A stretch of DNA of 64,000 bases, from positions 29,479,209-29,543,208 of the forward strand of contig OX393549.1 in assembly GCA_947650365.1 (NCBI GenBank), written 5' to 3'. The stretch is from Chamaelirium japonicum. Lineage: Eukaryota; Streptophyta; Magnoliopsida; Liliales; Melanthiaceae. Under the pieces are notes generated by a model. That model was given only the letters and a program-made list of their open reading frames with translations. It did not search any database and was not told the DNA's origin. A program made the position numbers and the translations under genes. Below are positions 38,201-47,470 of the stretch, in pieces (the stretch's first letter is position 1; the number at the start of each line of letters is the position of its first letter).

Positions 38201-41200
38201 TCTCCTTATATAGGGAAAGAACACACACCATAACAATACCATAATCGATATGGGATTAAAGTGAGACTACATCTAACACCCCCCTCAAACTGATGTGGGG
38301 TATAAACCAACATCAGTTTGCCTAACATGAAAAAAATAAATCCAACATCCCCGTTTGTAAAGTAAAGATAAATTGATTGACCTGAACAGGACAACCAGGG
38401 CACCTGGCCAACCTGCAAGCAGGCCAATCGAAGAACAGGCAAGGATCATTAAGGCCCGATGTCAAACAGGCGGAGCGATGACGAATGCAGAGAAGGAACC
38501 GAGGCGAAAGGACCAGGCGACATGCTGAGCGCCCCCGGGAACTATTACACGAGAGGGGTGTTAGACAAGAAGAGAAAGAGAATGAATGTTGGGAGTGAAC
38601 GAAGATTGATTTCACTCAATTGGGCAATGGTCCTATATAGTTGTACATACCCCAAGAAAGGATTTGTCTAACCTATACAGGACTAATATGTTATTTTTTA
38701 ACATCTCGTCCCACATAGACATGATATTGTTCGCTTTGTTCATGCTTGCACGAGGACTTACCAAGAGGTCACCCATCCTAGTGCTACTCTCGCCCAGGCA
38801 CACTTAACTACGGAGTTCTTATGGGATTCGCAGCAATTCACAGTTTTAAAACGCATCATATCCGTTTGGGATGAAATATTATATTAATAGCCCATAATCT
38901 CCTCTCCAGGTGATGTGGGACTAATTCGCGGTCTCTCACCTCACCTCAGCGAGCTTACCTCATTCATCTTGGCTTTCCCTACCTCAGAAGTCTTGGCTAT
39001 TGGCTCTTGACTATTTCTCTCTCTCTCTCTCAAGGTGGATCATACACCAAGAGTTTGCTCAGGAGAGTTTGTAAACACTGAATGGTGTATATTCGTGAAG
39101 TCGGCAAGCTAATCTATAAAACTGTAAAATACACATACGGAAGCGAGAGCGTGCCATCCACGTAGCAATGTCGCACAAAGTAACAATCAAGCTCGATGTG
39201 TTTTGTGCGCTTGTGAAACATCGAATTACCAACAATCTGGATAGCACTTTGGTTGTCGTAGTAGAGGGAGTCAATGAGGTCAGGAGTACTCCTGAACTAT
39301 GCTCCGTCTGCATGTTCACACCTTCGTCAACGTTCAGCCATTAAACTTAACATGTATCCTTAAAATGACCTTAATATGGCTAAACACATTTTCTATGTAT
39401 TACTTGTGCTAACTAGGGCGAGGGTGGTTGGTATAAAAATTAAGTTTGATGACTAAAATTTGACGGAAGGGATAAAACATGCAGAAAACGGATAGTTTAA
39501 ATGGTAAGTTGTTCAAAAAATTAATTGAAGGACGTATATGACATTAGATGCATAGTTCAGGGTTTTTGTTTGTAATTCGCCCTTATTTTAAATATGTGTT
39601 ATCTTTTTAAAAACCCAACAACAGTTGTTTTTTTAAATCAAGCAACCTTTGTCGGCGGAGTCCAGAGACGACGAGGGTAGTCCGCTTGCGAAATATGGTG
39701 AGAAGAATAACGATATTTTACTACATGGATTGTTTTTTGGATTCTCTTGGAACGGTAAAAACCAATCTTCTGCTCTCTACAACAGCAAAGCGAAGGAGTT
39801 AGCGAGCCGATTGGTACGCTAACATAATTAATAAGGACTAAGGTATCATCAAAAGTGTGTCAAAAATTCAGTAACCAAGTTGTGTGGCAGAACTAACCAT
39901 GGTTAAATAGCCAGGTTTAGGGTTAAGACTAAAGTGTTGGCTATATAAAGGAGACGGGGTTGGTGAGTGGTGAGTGGTGAGTGGTGAGTGGTGAGTGGTG
40001 AGTGGTGACACCACTTCCATCCATTTATCCTATTGGATCCGATGATTCCATCGTCTCCTGACTCTTCTCTCCTCAATAAGTCTCCCTCTCACTCTCCGTG
40101 ATTGATATATGGTTCTATTTTCTTCCAATTTGCATGATTTGATCGATAAAGTGATCAGAAATCACTTCACTTCCTAAAAATCTCGATTTTTCGACAAAAT
40201 TGTTGCTTTGTAAGGCGATCAGATCTCATTTTCTTGAAGCCTGGGAAATCTGAAAACTTGTCAAACCAGGGTTTTGAATACAATTTTTTTTTAATATAGT
40301 CTCGAACTCCGAAAAGCGTGAAACCACTAAATCAATAAAAACACACGCAAATCGATGAAAATGGTTTTGCAATCAATACACATAAAAACCCTTTTACACC
40401 CCCAAATAATTGGATCAAGGTACTTTTGTGCGGATATGCGAGCTAGGCAGTATGATCTCATCTTGATAGTGTGCAACTCTGAAGTCTTCAATGGGTTGTG
40501 ATTTGTGAATACCGACGCTATCCTAACTCACAAGTTACACAAATCTTACCGAGTCGGTTTGCACTCACAAATTTCTCATACAAAAAACATGTCCAACCCT
40601 TGGTTGTAAAATAATCATTGCTATCAAGGCATCACCTAGCCTACTGCGTAGATGATTTAAACTTGGACCGCCTAGGCGATAGTTCAAGCGAGTGGTCTAT
40701 AAGGCAACCCCTTGACCCTCCAAAGTCCCCCCAGCTAAAGGCAGTTATAGGAATAGAAAGGAGGAAGAACAAGAAGGAAAGGAGGAAGGAGAGGTCGCCG
40801 ACCAGTCAAACCTCTCGTAAGCTTCATCGCCCTCCAACAAACTTAAGCATGTATTTTTTTTTCATGATTTTTTTGAACTTATTCCCTCCCCCTTCTCTTT
40901 TCTCTTCTTTCTCTATGTTCGGCGATGGTGCTCTCTCTCTCTCTCTCTAGGTCCACAAACAAATGGGAAAAATACACTAAACCATGATTTTATTGATTTA
41001 CGCTATGTTCAGTCTATTACAAACTTAATTTTGTCGTTAATCTAATCAAACCCCTTCTAAGTTTTCTTAAGATAAAAAGAGATGAGACTTTCAAAATATA
41101 GCTCAAATAGCTAATTTTGAAGGAATTTTTTGGGGGGGAAACTCAAATAGCTAATAAAATCATGATTTTAAAATTCTTGGGACCCATAAGCACTCGATTT

Positions 41201-44200
41201 AAGCAAATACATAATGAGAAGTCAGGGGGACACAAAGTTAGCTTTCCAATGAGTGGTTGGGCACATATCATGGCAAATTTTCATGATGTTATGCCCCCCA
41301 AAAGGTAACAGAATTCCAAAAATCACAAAAAGGTGAAAAATCGGAACAAACCCTGGAATGAAAATGTAAATGCCTAAGACTCAATCTGAGCAATAGACTC
41401 GATCAAACCTAGTGATCAAACTACATCAATTGCTTCAACTATGAAATTATCGTCTATAAATCCAAATGATACCAATCTTTAGGACTTGTTTGGTTGTTGT
41501 GCAAATGATGTTTGTACATTTGTTTGCACATGTAACATGTGCAATTAAAGTTTCATGTATTTAGGTGAAACTTTATTTGTACAGTTTTATGTGCAAAAGC
41601 TGTACAAATTGAGCAAGTGTGCATTTGCTTATACACGTCACACCCCATTAACCAAACAACCCTAAACTGTTTGCACATGTGTTTTGAAAATCACAGGCTA
41701 GAAACACAGCAGCCAAATAAGCCCTTATTGTTTCTCCATCATCAAACATGACCAATTTGATTGTGAAGTCCTACATCTACATGCTTGAATGACACCACCT
41801 CCAAGATTCCCTTGATAAGTTAGTTGAGGCATGCATCCCTTGATAAGTTAGTTGAGGCATGCATCCCCTTGATGAACCTACAACAATGATGAGTCCAATC
41901 ACACCTTCATGGCTTTTGAGGTTCTAAATTAGGCAGTGTGTCGTGTGATGTTAATTACTCGATTCGTCAAATCTGAATCAGTGTAGATTTTGGTCAATTC
42001 GAACATAAATATTACCCCACCCACCCACCCGGAAATATGCCTTGATACTGATCTGGTTTTGTTGAATTGGATCAAGTTCAGTCAAATATAGCTCGAATCG
42101 GCCTCAAATTGGTTGAACCAAACCATAATAAAAAAAAATTCCTATGAATGAGACTTGAATTGGCCAAATCATTCCCGAATTTCCATTTTTGTTTTTATTT
42201 TTATATTTTTTGTCATAGCGGCAGAACAAGCCAAAGCCAAGTTTTTTTTTTCGCAAGATTTGGACAGAAACCCAAATTTTCCAACTATGGTTAATTGGCA
42301 TGCATATTTTTCTTTGTGGTAGTCTGGCAAGAAAGTCATGGTCTAAAGTCATGGGGACTAATATGACCTCTAATAACTGAGCAAGCTCTTCCTTGTTACT
42401 AATCGTAGGGTAAAGTTATGAGATACCCAGTGGTGTCAAGGCAGTCAGGCCTGCCTAGGCGAGGACTAGGCGATAATTTTTTTTTAATATTAAAGTTTAT
42501 ATATATGGTATAATATTCGGATTTGAACAAATAATAAGCATAATACCATAAAAAACTTCATGTGAAATTAATCAAACAACCAAAATCAAACATTCTTATC
42601 CAAAAAGAATATTCATGTCATCATTGTCATGCTAAATCCCTGAAATGTGAATACGTAAAATATGTATGAGATGCATTATCAACATGTAACAATCAATAAA
42701 TCAAATTATGTTACTATTAAGAAGTTATAATCTAGAAGTTAGAATATTAAAACCCTAGATCCCTAACATTCATTATGAAATAAATCAAGCATAATAAAAA
42801 AAAAAACCCTAAAAATTTAGCACAACCCTAAAATTAAAGAAATAGAAGCACTAAAGAGGATAAATCACATATATATAGAAGGATAATTCAAAGAGAAAAA
42901 AACTCTATAAGTAGACAATAACACTATCCTTAACCTTAGTAAAAAGAACATGAAACGAACTCTAAATTAGAAGATAATATAGGAAGCATGGACACTTCCC
43001 CAGGCCTCCCGTACCCGTGTCGGACACGTGTCGGACACCGACACTCGTCGGACACTCGCCGGACACGCACCGGACACGCATGTGCCGTGTCCTACGTGCT
43101 TCCGGGAGCAGGCCATGGTCGGACACTTCTCGGACACTCGCCGGACACTCCTCGGACACTGCGGGTTGACGGATTGTTCAATATAGGGTCGAGTTACAAG
43201 CTGTGGTGATTCAGTTTTGGCTTTAACCTATTTGATCCTCTGAGATTATAACCTCAGAGAATCAGATAGGTTGAAGTCAAAACTAAATCGCAGCCGTTCT
43301 TTTGCATACCATTTGGGCCTGAGTGTGATTCACTTGTCAGGATGGTTATGATGGACGGTTACGATTCAGGTTTGGCTTTAACTTATCTTATCCTCTGAGG
43401 TTTCAGATAGGTTGAAGTCAAAACTAAAACACAACCATTATTTTCCATACCATTTAGAGCTGTATGCGATTCACCGATCAGGCTAGATGTAAATAACGAT
43501 AGCGACTGAGTATGTATTAAATTTTCATTTTAGTTGTTTTCTATGAGGTTTTTTCGGTTATTGAAATATATATGAATTGCAAACACACATAAAATATAAA
43601 TTTAAAAATATAAATTTATTTTGCCGTGTCCCCGCCGTACCCGTGTCCTCTTTTTTTAGGATTAGCCGTGTCGGCGAACCCGTGTCGTGTCGTACCCGTG
43701 TCCCCGTACCAGTGTCAGTGCTTCTTAGGAAGATATAGATAAATAGTTAAAAAGAAAGACATATAAAATGATATTTAAGTATATGGGTCATACATACATT
43801 CGAAAAGGAAACAAAAAAAAAAGAGAAAAACAAAAAAAAAACTTTTTTATATAGGCCGCCCGCCTAGGCGACCAGTCCCGAAAAGGCTTGGCAGTTTCCT
43901 AGGCGTGGCCAAGGCGACGCCTTGACAACACTGGAGACCGTTCTCCCTCATCAACAAGAGTGTCTTCCATATGTGGATCATTTTTCAGACATTAGTCAAA
44001 AACATGTGATCAACTCCAACCCATGATTAAAGATTCTAGTGACACACAAAAAAAAAAAGGAGAGATGAATCATGTTCTTCAGCTTTTGGAACCATTCAGA
44101 TATAGCCTAGGTCTCTAGATCATAATCTCGTCAAAAGACGACGTGAAATTGTTGAGTCGCTTGTAATCTTTTATGGAAGTTGTAAATCTTGAAGTCGTCA

Positions 44201-46407
44201 TTGTCACATGTAATCATGATCATGATGTGTTTTAGCAAGATCTCCGAGATCAGAAGACAATTCAAGAAGCAGCTCTAATACCAATTGAAGAAAAATATTC
44301 AAGGATAAAACATTATGCACAGAGCAGAAGGATAATGAGGGGAGGAGAGGATACGTCTATTAGAAATGAATGGCGAAGAAGGATTAATAAAGAAGACCCC
44401 AAGTAAATGGAACATGGTTTGATGGTTATGGTAACCTTCACACTTTAGAATCATCAATAGGCCTACACCTTTCATTTGATCATATCACTTCTAACTCCTT
44501 TAATGGCATGTTTGGTTGGGAGAAGTTGCAAATGCATGAATTGCAACTCATGCGTTTTGGCCAAGCCCCATTGTTTGGTTGTGTGAGTTGCAACCCATGT
44601 GTTGTCACTCCATGCAACAAAATAAACATGAATTTTTAGGATGCGTTCCAACTACACCGATTGAAGAAAAAAAAATCTTGTGGAGCAATTCACCCCAAAA
44701 AGTTGCTTGTACAAACTCTTGCAGATGCAACTCCTTCGCCCACCACCGGCCACCACCACCCGCCGCCGACCATTGCTCACCACCCCACCGACCGGCCGCC
44801 GACTATCGCCCCGCTGGCAACATGTCACCGCCGACCACCGCCCACCTAGCACTAGCCAGCCGCTGGGCACCACCCGCCACGGTCGGCCACCACCCGTCAC
44901 CCTGTCGGTCACCCACTGCCTGCCACCACCACTTGTTGCCGGTCGCTACCGCTTTCCGATCACCATCGCCAGCCATCATTGACCACCGCTTACCATCATG
45001 CCAACCACCACCACCGTCTCCCTCAACCACTACCAAAAAACAACCAAATAGTGTAAGTTGCAACTGTATTGTAGTTACAACTAATGCATTTCGAAGTGTA
45101 ACTCATGCTTTTTCAAATATGGGTTGTATCTGCATCAAGTAGTTGCCACTCCTCCCAACCAAACAGGCCCTAATAGTTTAACACAAAATAAACCTAAAAA
45201 TAACTTTCTAATATGACTCAAGTAACTAACTAGATCCCGTCTTCAAACTTCAAGGTGGTTATCTGGACTCATATGTACTCACTTTGAGCAAATTTATAAT
45301 TAGGAAGACATGGGGCCCGTAATTAGCTTTCCAACGAGCAGTCCCGTACTTAAAACAAGTACTCATGAAGTATGCCTCCAAAGAGCAGCAAGACTCATAA
45401 TACATAAAAATTGGAAGCCTAAAATGAAAGTCAAACGCCTAAAACATGTGAGTATTTGTGAGGTTATGCCTCCAAAAAGGCAGCATGAGTCATAATGCAT
45501 GAAAATTGCAAGAAATGGCAAAAAAAAACAATCCAAACAAACCCTAAAATTAAATTTAAACAGCTAAGACTCAATAAGCAACAGGGATCCATATACTACA
45601 TCATTACTCATCTTATATCCTGTTTGAGGTCTCCTGCAAACGAAACAATCTGGGGAGGAAAAATAATTTGTGAAACAGCAGAGAGCTCCCTAATAATGGA
45701 AATAGTATTCTCCACTATGAACCCCTATAGGCAATCATTCGCTCTTTTCAAGCCCAACAATGCAGGTGGGTTACGTTGAATTTAGATCAGTAGTATTCCC
45801 CTGTAGCTGCTGGGATTAGTCACCGAATTAATGATCATGAAGGTCTTCTCAAGAGAAGAAACAAAGATTGTGGCATATAGCTGAAAGGAAAACACGAGGA
45901 AAAAAAATTGAAAATGAAAGATGGGATAGATCCCCAGTCCTATAGTTAAGAGAGAAAGGGGGAGGGGTGAGAGAGCGAGGTCACCGACTCACCATATTGT
46001 GTACAAGTTGATACAGATAGATCTATTTATCTTTCCCAAGGAAGACAGCAATTTTCATCACATATACAAAAAATCCCAATGTTTGAACCATCCAACAGTG
46101 TAACATATATATAATAACAATGCAAGAGAAACCATGTTACCGATGCCTTAAAGACTAGAAGATTTGAAAGCAGGATAATGAAAGAATTAAAAAACAAATT
46201 TTAATCATAACAAAAATAAACAATCTTCTGTTCCGTGGCATTTGGTTGTGCTTGCAATGCATTCATGAGGTTTTTACTCCATAAGATTAATCTATTATCT
46301 TCCATTGGACCACAACGTACACAACATTGACTCAAAATGGATATGGAAATCATACCAGGATTTGTAACAGAATGCTAGCTGAAAACATAAATGCAAGTCC
46401 AGCAAGC
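32085..46407 (-). CDS. VPS55: VPS55/LEPROT-family protein, spliced, 5' exon uncertain
   Basis: Four minus-strand exons (46356-46407, 34587-34626, 34399-34483, 32085-32268) join with matching phases (2, 0, 1, 2) and GT-AG borders. Together they give 119 residues with four membrane segments: LAGLAFMFSASILLQIL, the WWPMLSALMYVLVPMPCLFF segment, FLTGASAVGSIAIPAIL and GAMFIEFTSFFILVCTIL. Hallmarks ACALYNNWWPM and NAAKFLTGASAVGSIAIP identify VPS55, a small endosomal membrane protein that acts with VPS68 in late endosome-to-vacuole sorting; the C-terminus SLDEDW marks the plant subtype with GGGST in the second loop. The family is usually about 130-140 residues, so only some ten N-terminal residues are missing. 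Introns are about 11.7 kb, 103 bp and 2.1 kb; the two large ones hold transposons. Confidence 0.9.
33769..34265. mobile_element. Mutator-type MITE (497 bp), TSD TAAATTAAA
   Basis: Inverted ends start GGGTTTTTTTTAAATCGACC and mirror at ...CGATTTGCAAACAACCC. Similarity between the arms extends about 130 bp (ACTAGTCTAATTG, TATCAACCCTCC). The perfect 9-bp duplication TAAATTAAA (33760-33768, 34266-34274) identifies Mutator. It lies in the last intron of VPS55. Confidence 0.9.
34399..34483 (-). CDS. VPS55: VPS55 exon, second loop and membrane segment
   Basis: 85 nt, bordered by TTTTACAG and GTGAGT. It encodes LMYVLVPMPCLFFGGGST... and the loop ending REGG. It joins 34587-34626 through a split Ala codon and the last exon through a split Gly codon. 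Confidence 0.93.
34587..34626 (-). CDS. VPS55: VPS55 exon with ACALYNNWWPML
   Basis: A 40-nt exon, bordered by AAATGCAG and GTAAAC. It encodes ACALYNNWWPMLS plus one base. It is too short for ORF calling but is the most conserved stretch of the family. Confidence 0.93.
35768..37477. mobile_element. hAT-type element, TSD ATCATAAT, with nested hAT
   Basis: The inverted ends CAGTGTTTAAAAAGGCG and CGCCTTTTTAAACATTG are flanked by the perfect 8-bp duplication ATCATAAT (35760-35767, 37478-37485). The arms carry GAGGCTTACGCCTCG words. Without the nested 747-bp element and its duplication it is about 955 bp. It does not encode a transposase. Confidence 0.92.
36501..37247 (-). mobile_element. non-autonomous hAT element, copy 2 (747 bp)
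   Basis: The same element as 19484-20264, inverted. It starts CTAAGAAGCACTGACACT and ends ...ATGCTTCCTAG, flanked by the perfect 8-bp duplication GTCATATA (36493-36500, 37248-37255). It is inserted in the hAT element 35768-37477. Confidence 0.93.
38123..38278 (-). mobile_element. short copia-type LTR (156 bp)
   Basis: On the minus strand it starts TGTTAGATGTAG and ends ...CGTAACA, with a TATATAAGG promoter-like word inside. It is preceded by a purine tract (CAGTTTGAGGGGG). This looks like a 3' LTR of the copia fragment whose RNase H lies at 39050-39305, in the same orientation. Confidence 0.6.
38698..38940 (-). mobile_element. Cassandra-type TRIM LTR with 5S rRNA-like sequence
   Basis: On the minus strand it contains CCCACATCACCTGGAG, GATGCGTTTTAAAACTGTGA, then a 5S rRNA-like stretch, and ends with AACAATATCATG...GTGGGACGAGATGTTA. 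This order is that of the LTR of Cassandra, a terminal-repeat retrotransposon in miniature known for a 5S-derived Pol III promoter. No primer-binding site or second LTR was seen, so it is probably a solo LTR. Its 5' boundary is approximate. It lies inside a VPS55 intron, in the gene's sense orientation. Confidence 0.75.
38746..38861 (-). pseudogene. 5S rRNA-like domain inside the Cassandra LTR
   Basis: The minus strand carries the 5S internal words AACTCCGTAGTTAAGTGTGC, GGGCGAGAGTAG and ACTAGGATGGGTGACCTC, then a closing AAGTCCTCGTGC. It includes the internal control region but differs from functional plant 5S at many places, and the 5' part is replaced by LTR sequence. It is not a 5S gene. 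Confidence 0.8.
39050..39305 (-). pseudogene. copia RNase H remnant
   Basis: The minus strand reads DSLYYDNQSAIQIV, then MFHKRTKHIELDCYFVR and DGTLSLPYV, the classical Ty1/copia RNase H C-terminus, followed by a stop and a broken LAD-FT motif. Reverse transcriptase is absent upstream, so the element is truncated near 39310. Confidence 0.85.
39962..40007. repeat. 7-bp tandem repeat (GTGAGTG)n
   Basis: About six to seven perfect copies of GTGAGTG in the VPS55 intron. Confidence 0.9.
41482..41724. mobile_element. Tourist-type MITE (243 bp), TSD TTA
   Basis: Inverted ends GGACTTGTTTGGTTGTTGTG and CAGCAGCCAAATAAGCCC, with TTA on each side (41479-41481, 41725-41727). The interior repeats TGTGCAAATG and CACATGT words. 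Confidence 0.8.
41809..41870. repeat. 30-bp direct duplication
   Basis: Two adjacent copies of a unit containing CCCTTGATAAGTTAGTTGAG. Confidence 0.85.
42428..43933. mobile_element. hAT-type element with nested hAT copy
   Basis: The ends CAGTGGTGTCAAGGCAG and CGACGCCTTGACAACACTG match the family at 20373-20922. The flanks GAGATACC and GAGACCGT agree only in part, so the duplication is decayed. The arms carry CTAGGCGA words. A 750-bp hAT copy sits inside. Confidence 0.78.
42979..43728 (+). mobile_element. non-autonomous hAT element, copy 3 (750 bp)
   Basis: Homologous end to end to copies 1 and 2: TAGGAAGCATGGACACT to AGTGTCAGTGCTTCTTAG. The right flank GAAGATAT corresponds to GAAGATAAT on the left, an 8-bp duplication with one base inserted. 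It is inserted in another hAT element. Its TCGGACACTC array is two units shorter than in copy 1. Confidence 0.88.
44260..44292 (-). other. copia-type primer-binding site remnant
   Basis: The minus strand reads TTGGTATTAGAGCTG, close to the copia consensus TGGTATCAGAGC complementary to initiator tRNA-Met. It is followed by a short leader-like sequence (GAATTGTCTTCTGATC). A 5' LTR would lie just above 44292 but I could not define it. Confidence 0.4.
44504..45170. mobile_element. Tourist-like element with GC-rich cargo, TSD TAA
   Basis: Inverted ends TGGCATGTTTGGTTGGGAG and CTCCCAACCAAACAGGCCC, with TAA on both sides (44501-44503, 45171-45173). Between AT-rich arms lies a block (about 44725-45030) that is very GC-rich and dense in CCACC/GCCGCC words; it reads as a Pro-His-rich peptide (44579-45142 frame) without recognisable domain. 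The block may be captured gene DNA or a low-complexity expansion. Confidence 0.7.
46356..46407 (-). CDS. VPS55: VPS55 first secure coding exon
   Basis: 52 nt, bordered by TTGTGCAG and GTATGA. It starts with the third base of a codon and encodes LAGLAFMFSASILLQIL, the first membrane segment. It is joined without overlap to the exon that begins with GCG (Ala) at 34626. Confidence 0.9.
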
Positions 46408-46588
46408 CTGCACAACAAAGATTTTTTTAAAGAAGTCTTCTAAAGCTTCAACATGTGCAAACCACAAATTGAGAATCTTTAACTTACACTGCAGAAGAAG
46501 TCCACGTGGAAATTCCCCAAGCCCGCAACCAATCCCGGAATATAAAACACCAAAATAAAAAAAAGGTAAATCAGTTATGGCAACTTAC

Positions 46589-46611
46589 AGGTGGATAGAA
46601 CCATCACACAT
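46589..46611 (-). CDS. VPS55: possible VPS55 start exon
   Basis: The minus strand ATGTGTGATGG... encodes MCDGSIHL and ends in phase 2 at a strong donor (CCT|GTAAGTTG), which fits the next exon exactly. A stop codon directly precedes the ATG. Eight residues before LAGLAF is somewhat shorter than is usual for the family. The start could instead lie near 51.5 kb with further exons. Confidence 0.3.
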
Positions 46612-46929
46612 CTAATGCAGGTAGCCAATACTAGTTGCAACTAGCAAGAAATCAGCATCATCATATAATCCAATACTATCCCATTAAGATGGGGTCGACT
46701 ACTGAGAACATCTTTAATTAAGAAGGCTCCGGATAAATATTGACAATAATTTTCCAACTGGCTGTAACCTCACAAACAACCCTCTAAGATTGGAGCGGAA
46801 TCCTGACCAAGGCAAGTTGGCAAAAACATTGCATGTCAAGAATTCTAGAAGGCTAGTTGGCAGGAAGGGAGACGTATCTTATGGTTAGGCAGTTTAAGCT
46901 CATGCAACCAGGGAGCAACCCTTCAAGCT

Positions 46930-47470
46930 TCCAGTAGACTAGGAAAGTCCAGACAAAGAGAGTATAGGGAAATCTTTGGTTTGAAGGGAAATAAAAAATG
47001 TATTGAATATACTGTAGAATGTTTACCATATAAACCAACCTTACTCACAAACCATAATAACCTAATAAGAAAGCCTTCTCCCAAAACTCTGGGATAAAGT
47101 TTATGAATACCTTTTTACCACTCACCCTATTCATCGCTACCTCCTTGGTCAATGCAAGAATTTCCAAGTCGTCTCACAACTTTTATGCAAGTTACCGACA
47201 GTCTTCACTGCCTCTTTATAGACCATCCAAGATGATTCCTACCCCTTCTCCTAACACAATGTCCATGGATCTTCATTTAATATGCCCATACCATCACAAT
47301 TCATTCACCAATTTATCCTAAAATTTTGCAACTCCTTAGCTTACTAGAGTGTACTTATTTCTAACCCTACCCTTCTAGGTCTTACCACTCATCCACCTCA
47401 ATGTTATCATCTCCTAAGTCCTAACACTTAACATTACAATTTGTACAATACAACAAGCATCAATGTTATC
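46930..47470 (-). mobile_element. LINE-like (RTE-type) remnant
   Basis: Plus-strand phrases such as CCATACCATCACAATTCATT, AACTCCTTAGCTTAC, CCACTCATCCACCTCAATG and TACAATACAACAAGC follow the order of the reverse complement of plant RTE-type LINE coding ends. A related decayed copy lies at 16850-17400. All frames are broken. Confidence 0.45.

Larger units (their letters stand above)
34627..46355 (-). other. 11.7-kb VPS55 intron
   Basis: The intron between exons 46356-46407 and 34587-34626. It holds hAT elements at 35768-37477 and 42428-43933 (each with a nested hAT copy), copia fragments at 38123-39310 and 44270, a Cassandra-type LTR, and Tourist-like elements at 41482-41724 and 44504-45170. 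Stretches 34627-35767, 37478-38122, 39311-41480, 41725-42427 and 45171-46355 show no gene. Segments 41190-41400 and 45290-45600 are diverged copies of one another (TTAGCTTTCCAA, CCTAAGACTCAAT words). Confidence 0.85.

Noticed and set aside
38559..38703. Possible second short LTR (TGTTAG...TTTAACA)
   Set aside because: The ends pair and a TATATAG word is present, but orientation is ambiguous and it overlaps the Cassandra end; no partner LTR was found.
38746..38861. A functional 5S rRNA gene
   Set aside because: The 5' third of 5S is replaced, there are many differences, and the flanks are Cassandra LTR sequence.
46511..46565. Alternative VPS55 upstream exon ending CTGCAGT before GTAAGTT
   Set aside because: The donor and phase fit, but no acceptor AG lies upstream and the peptide (RDWLRAWGISTWTSSA) does not resemble the family.
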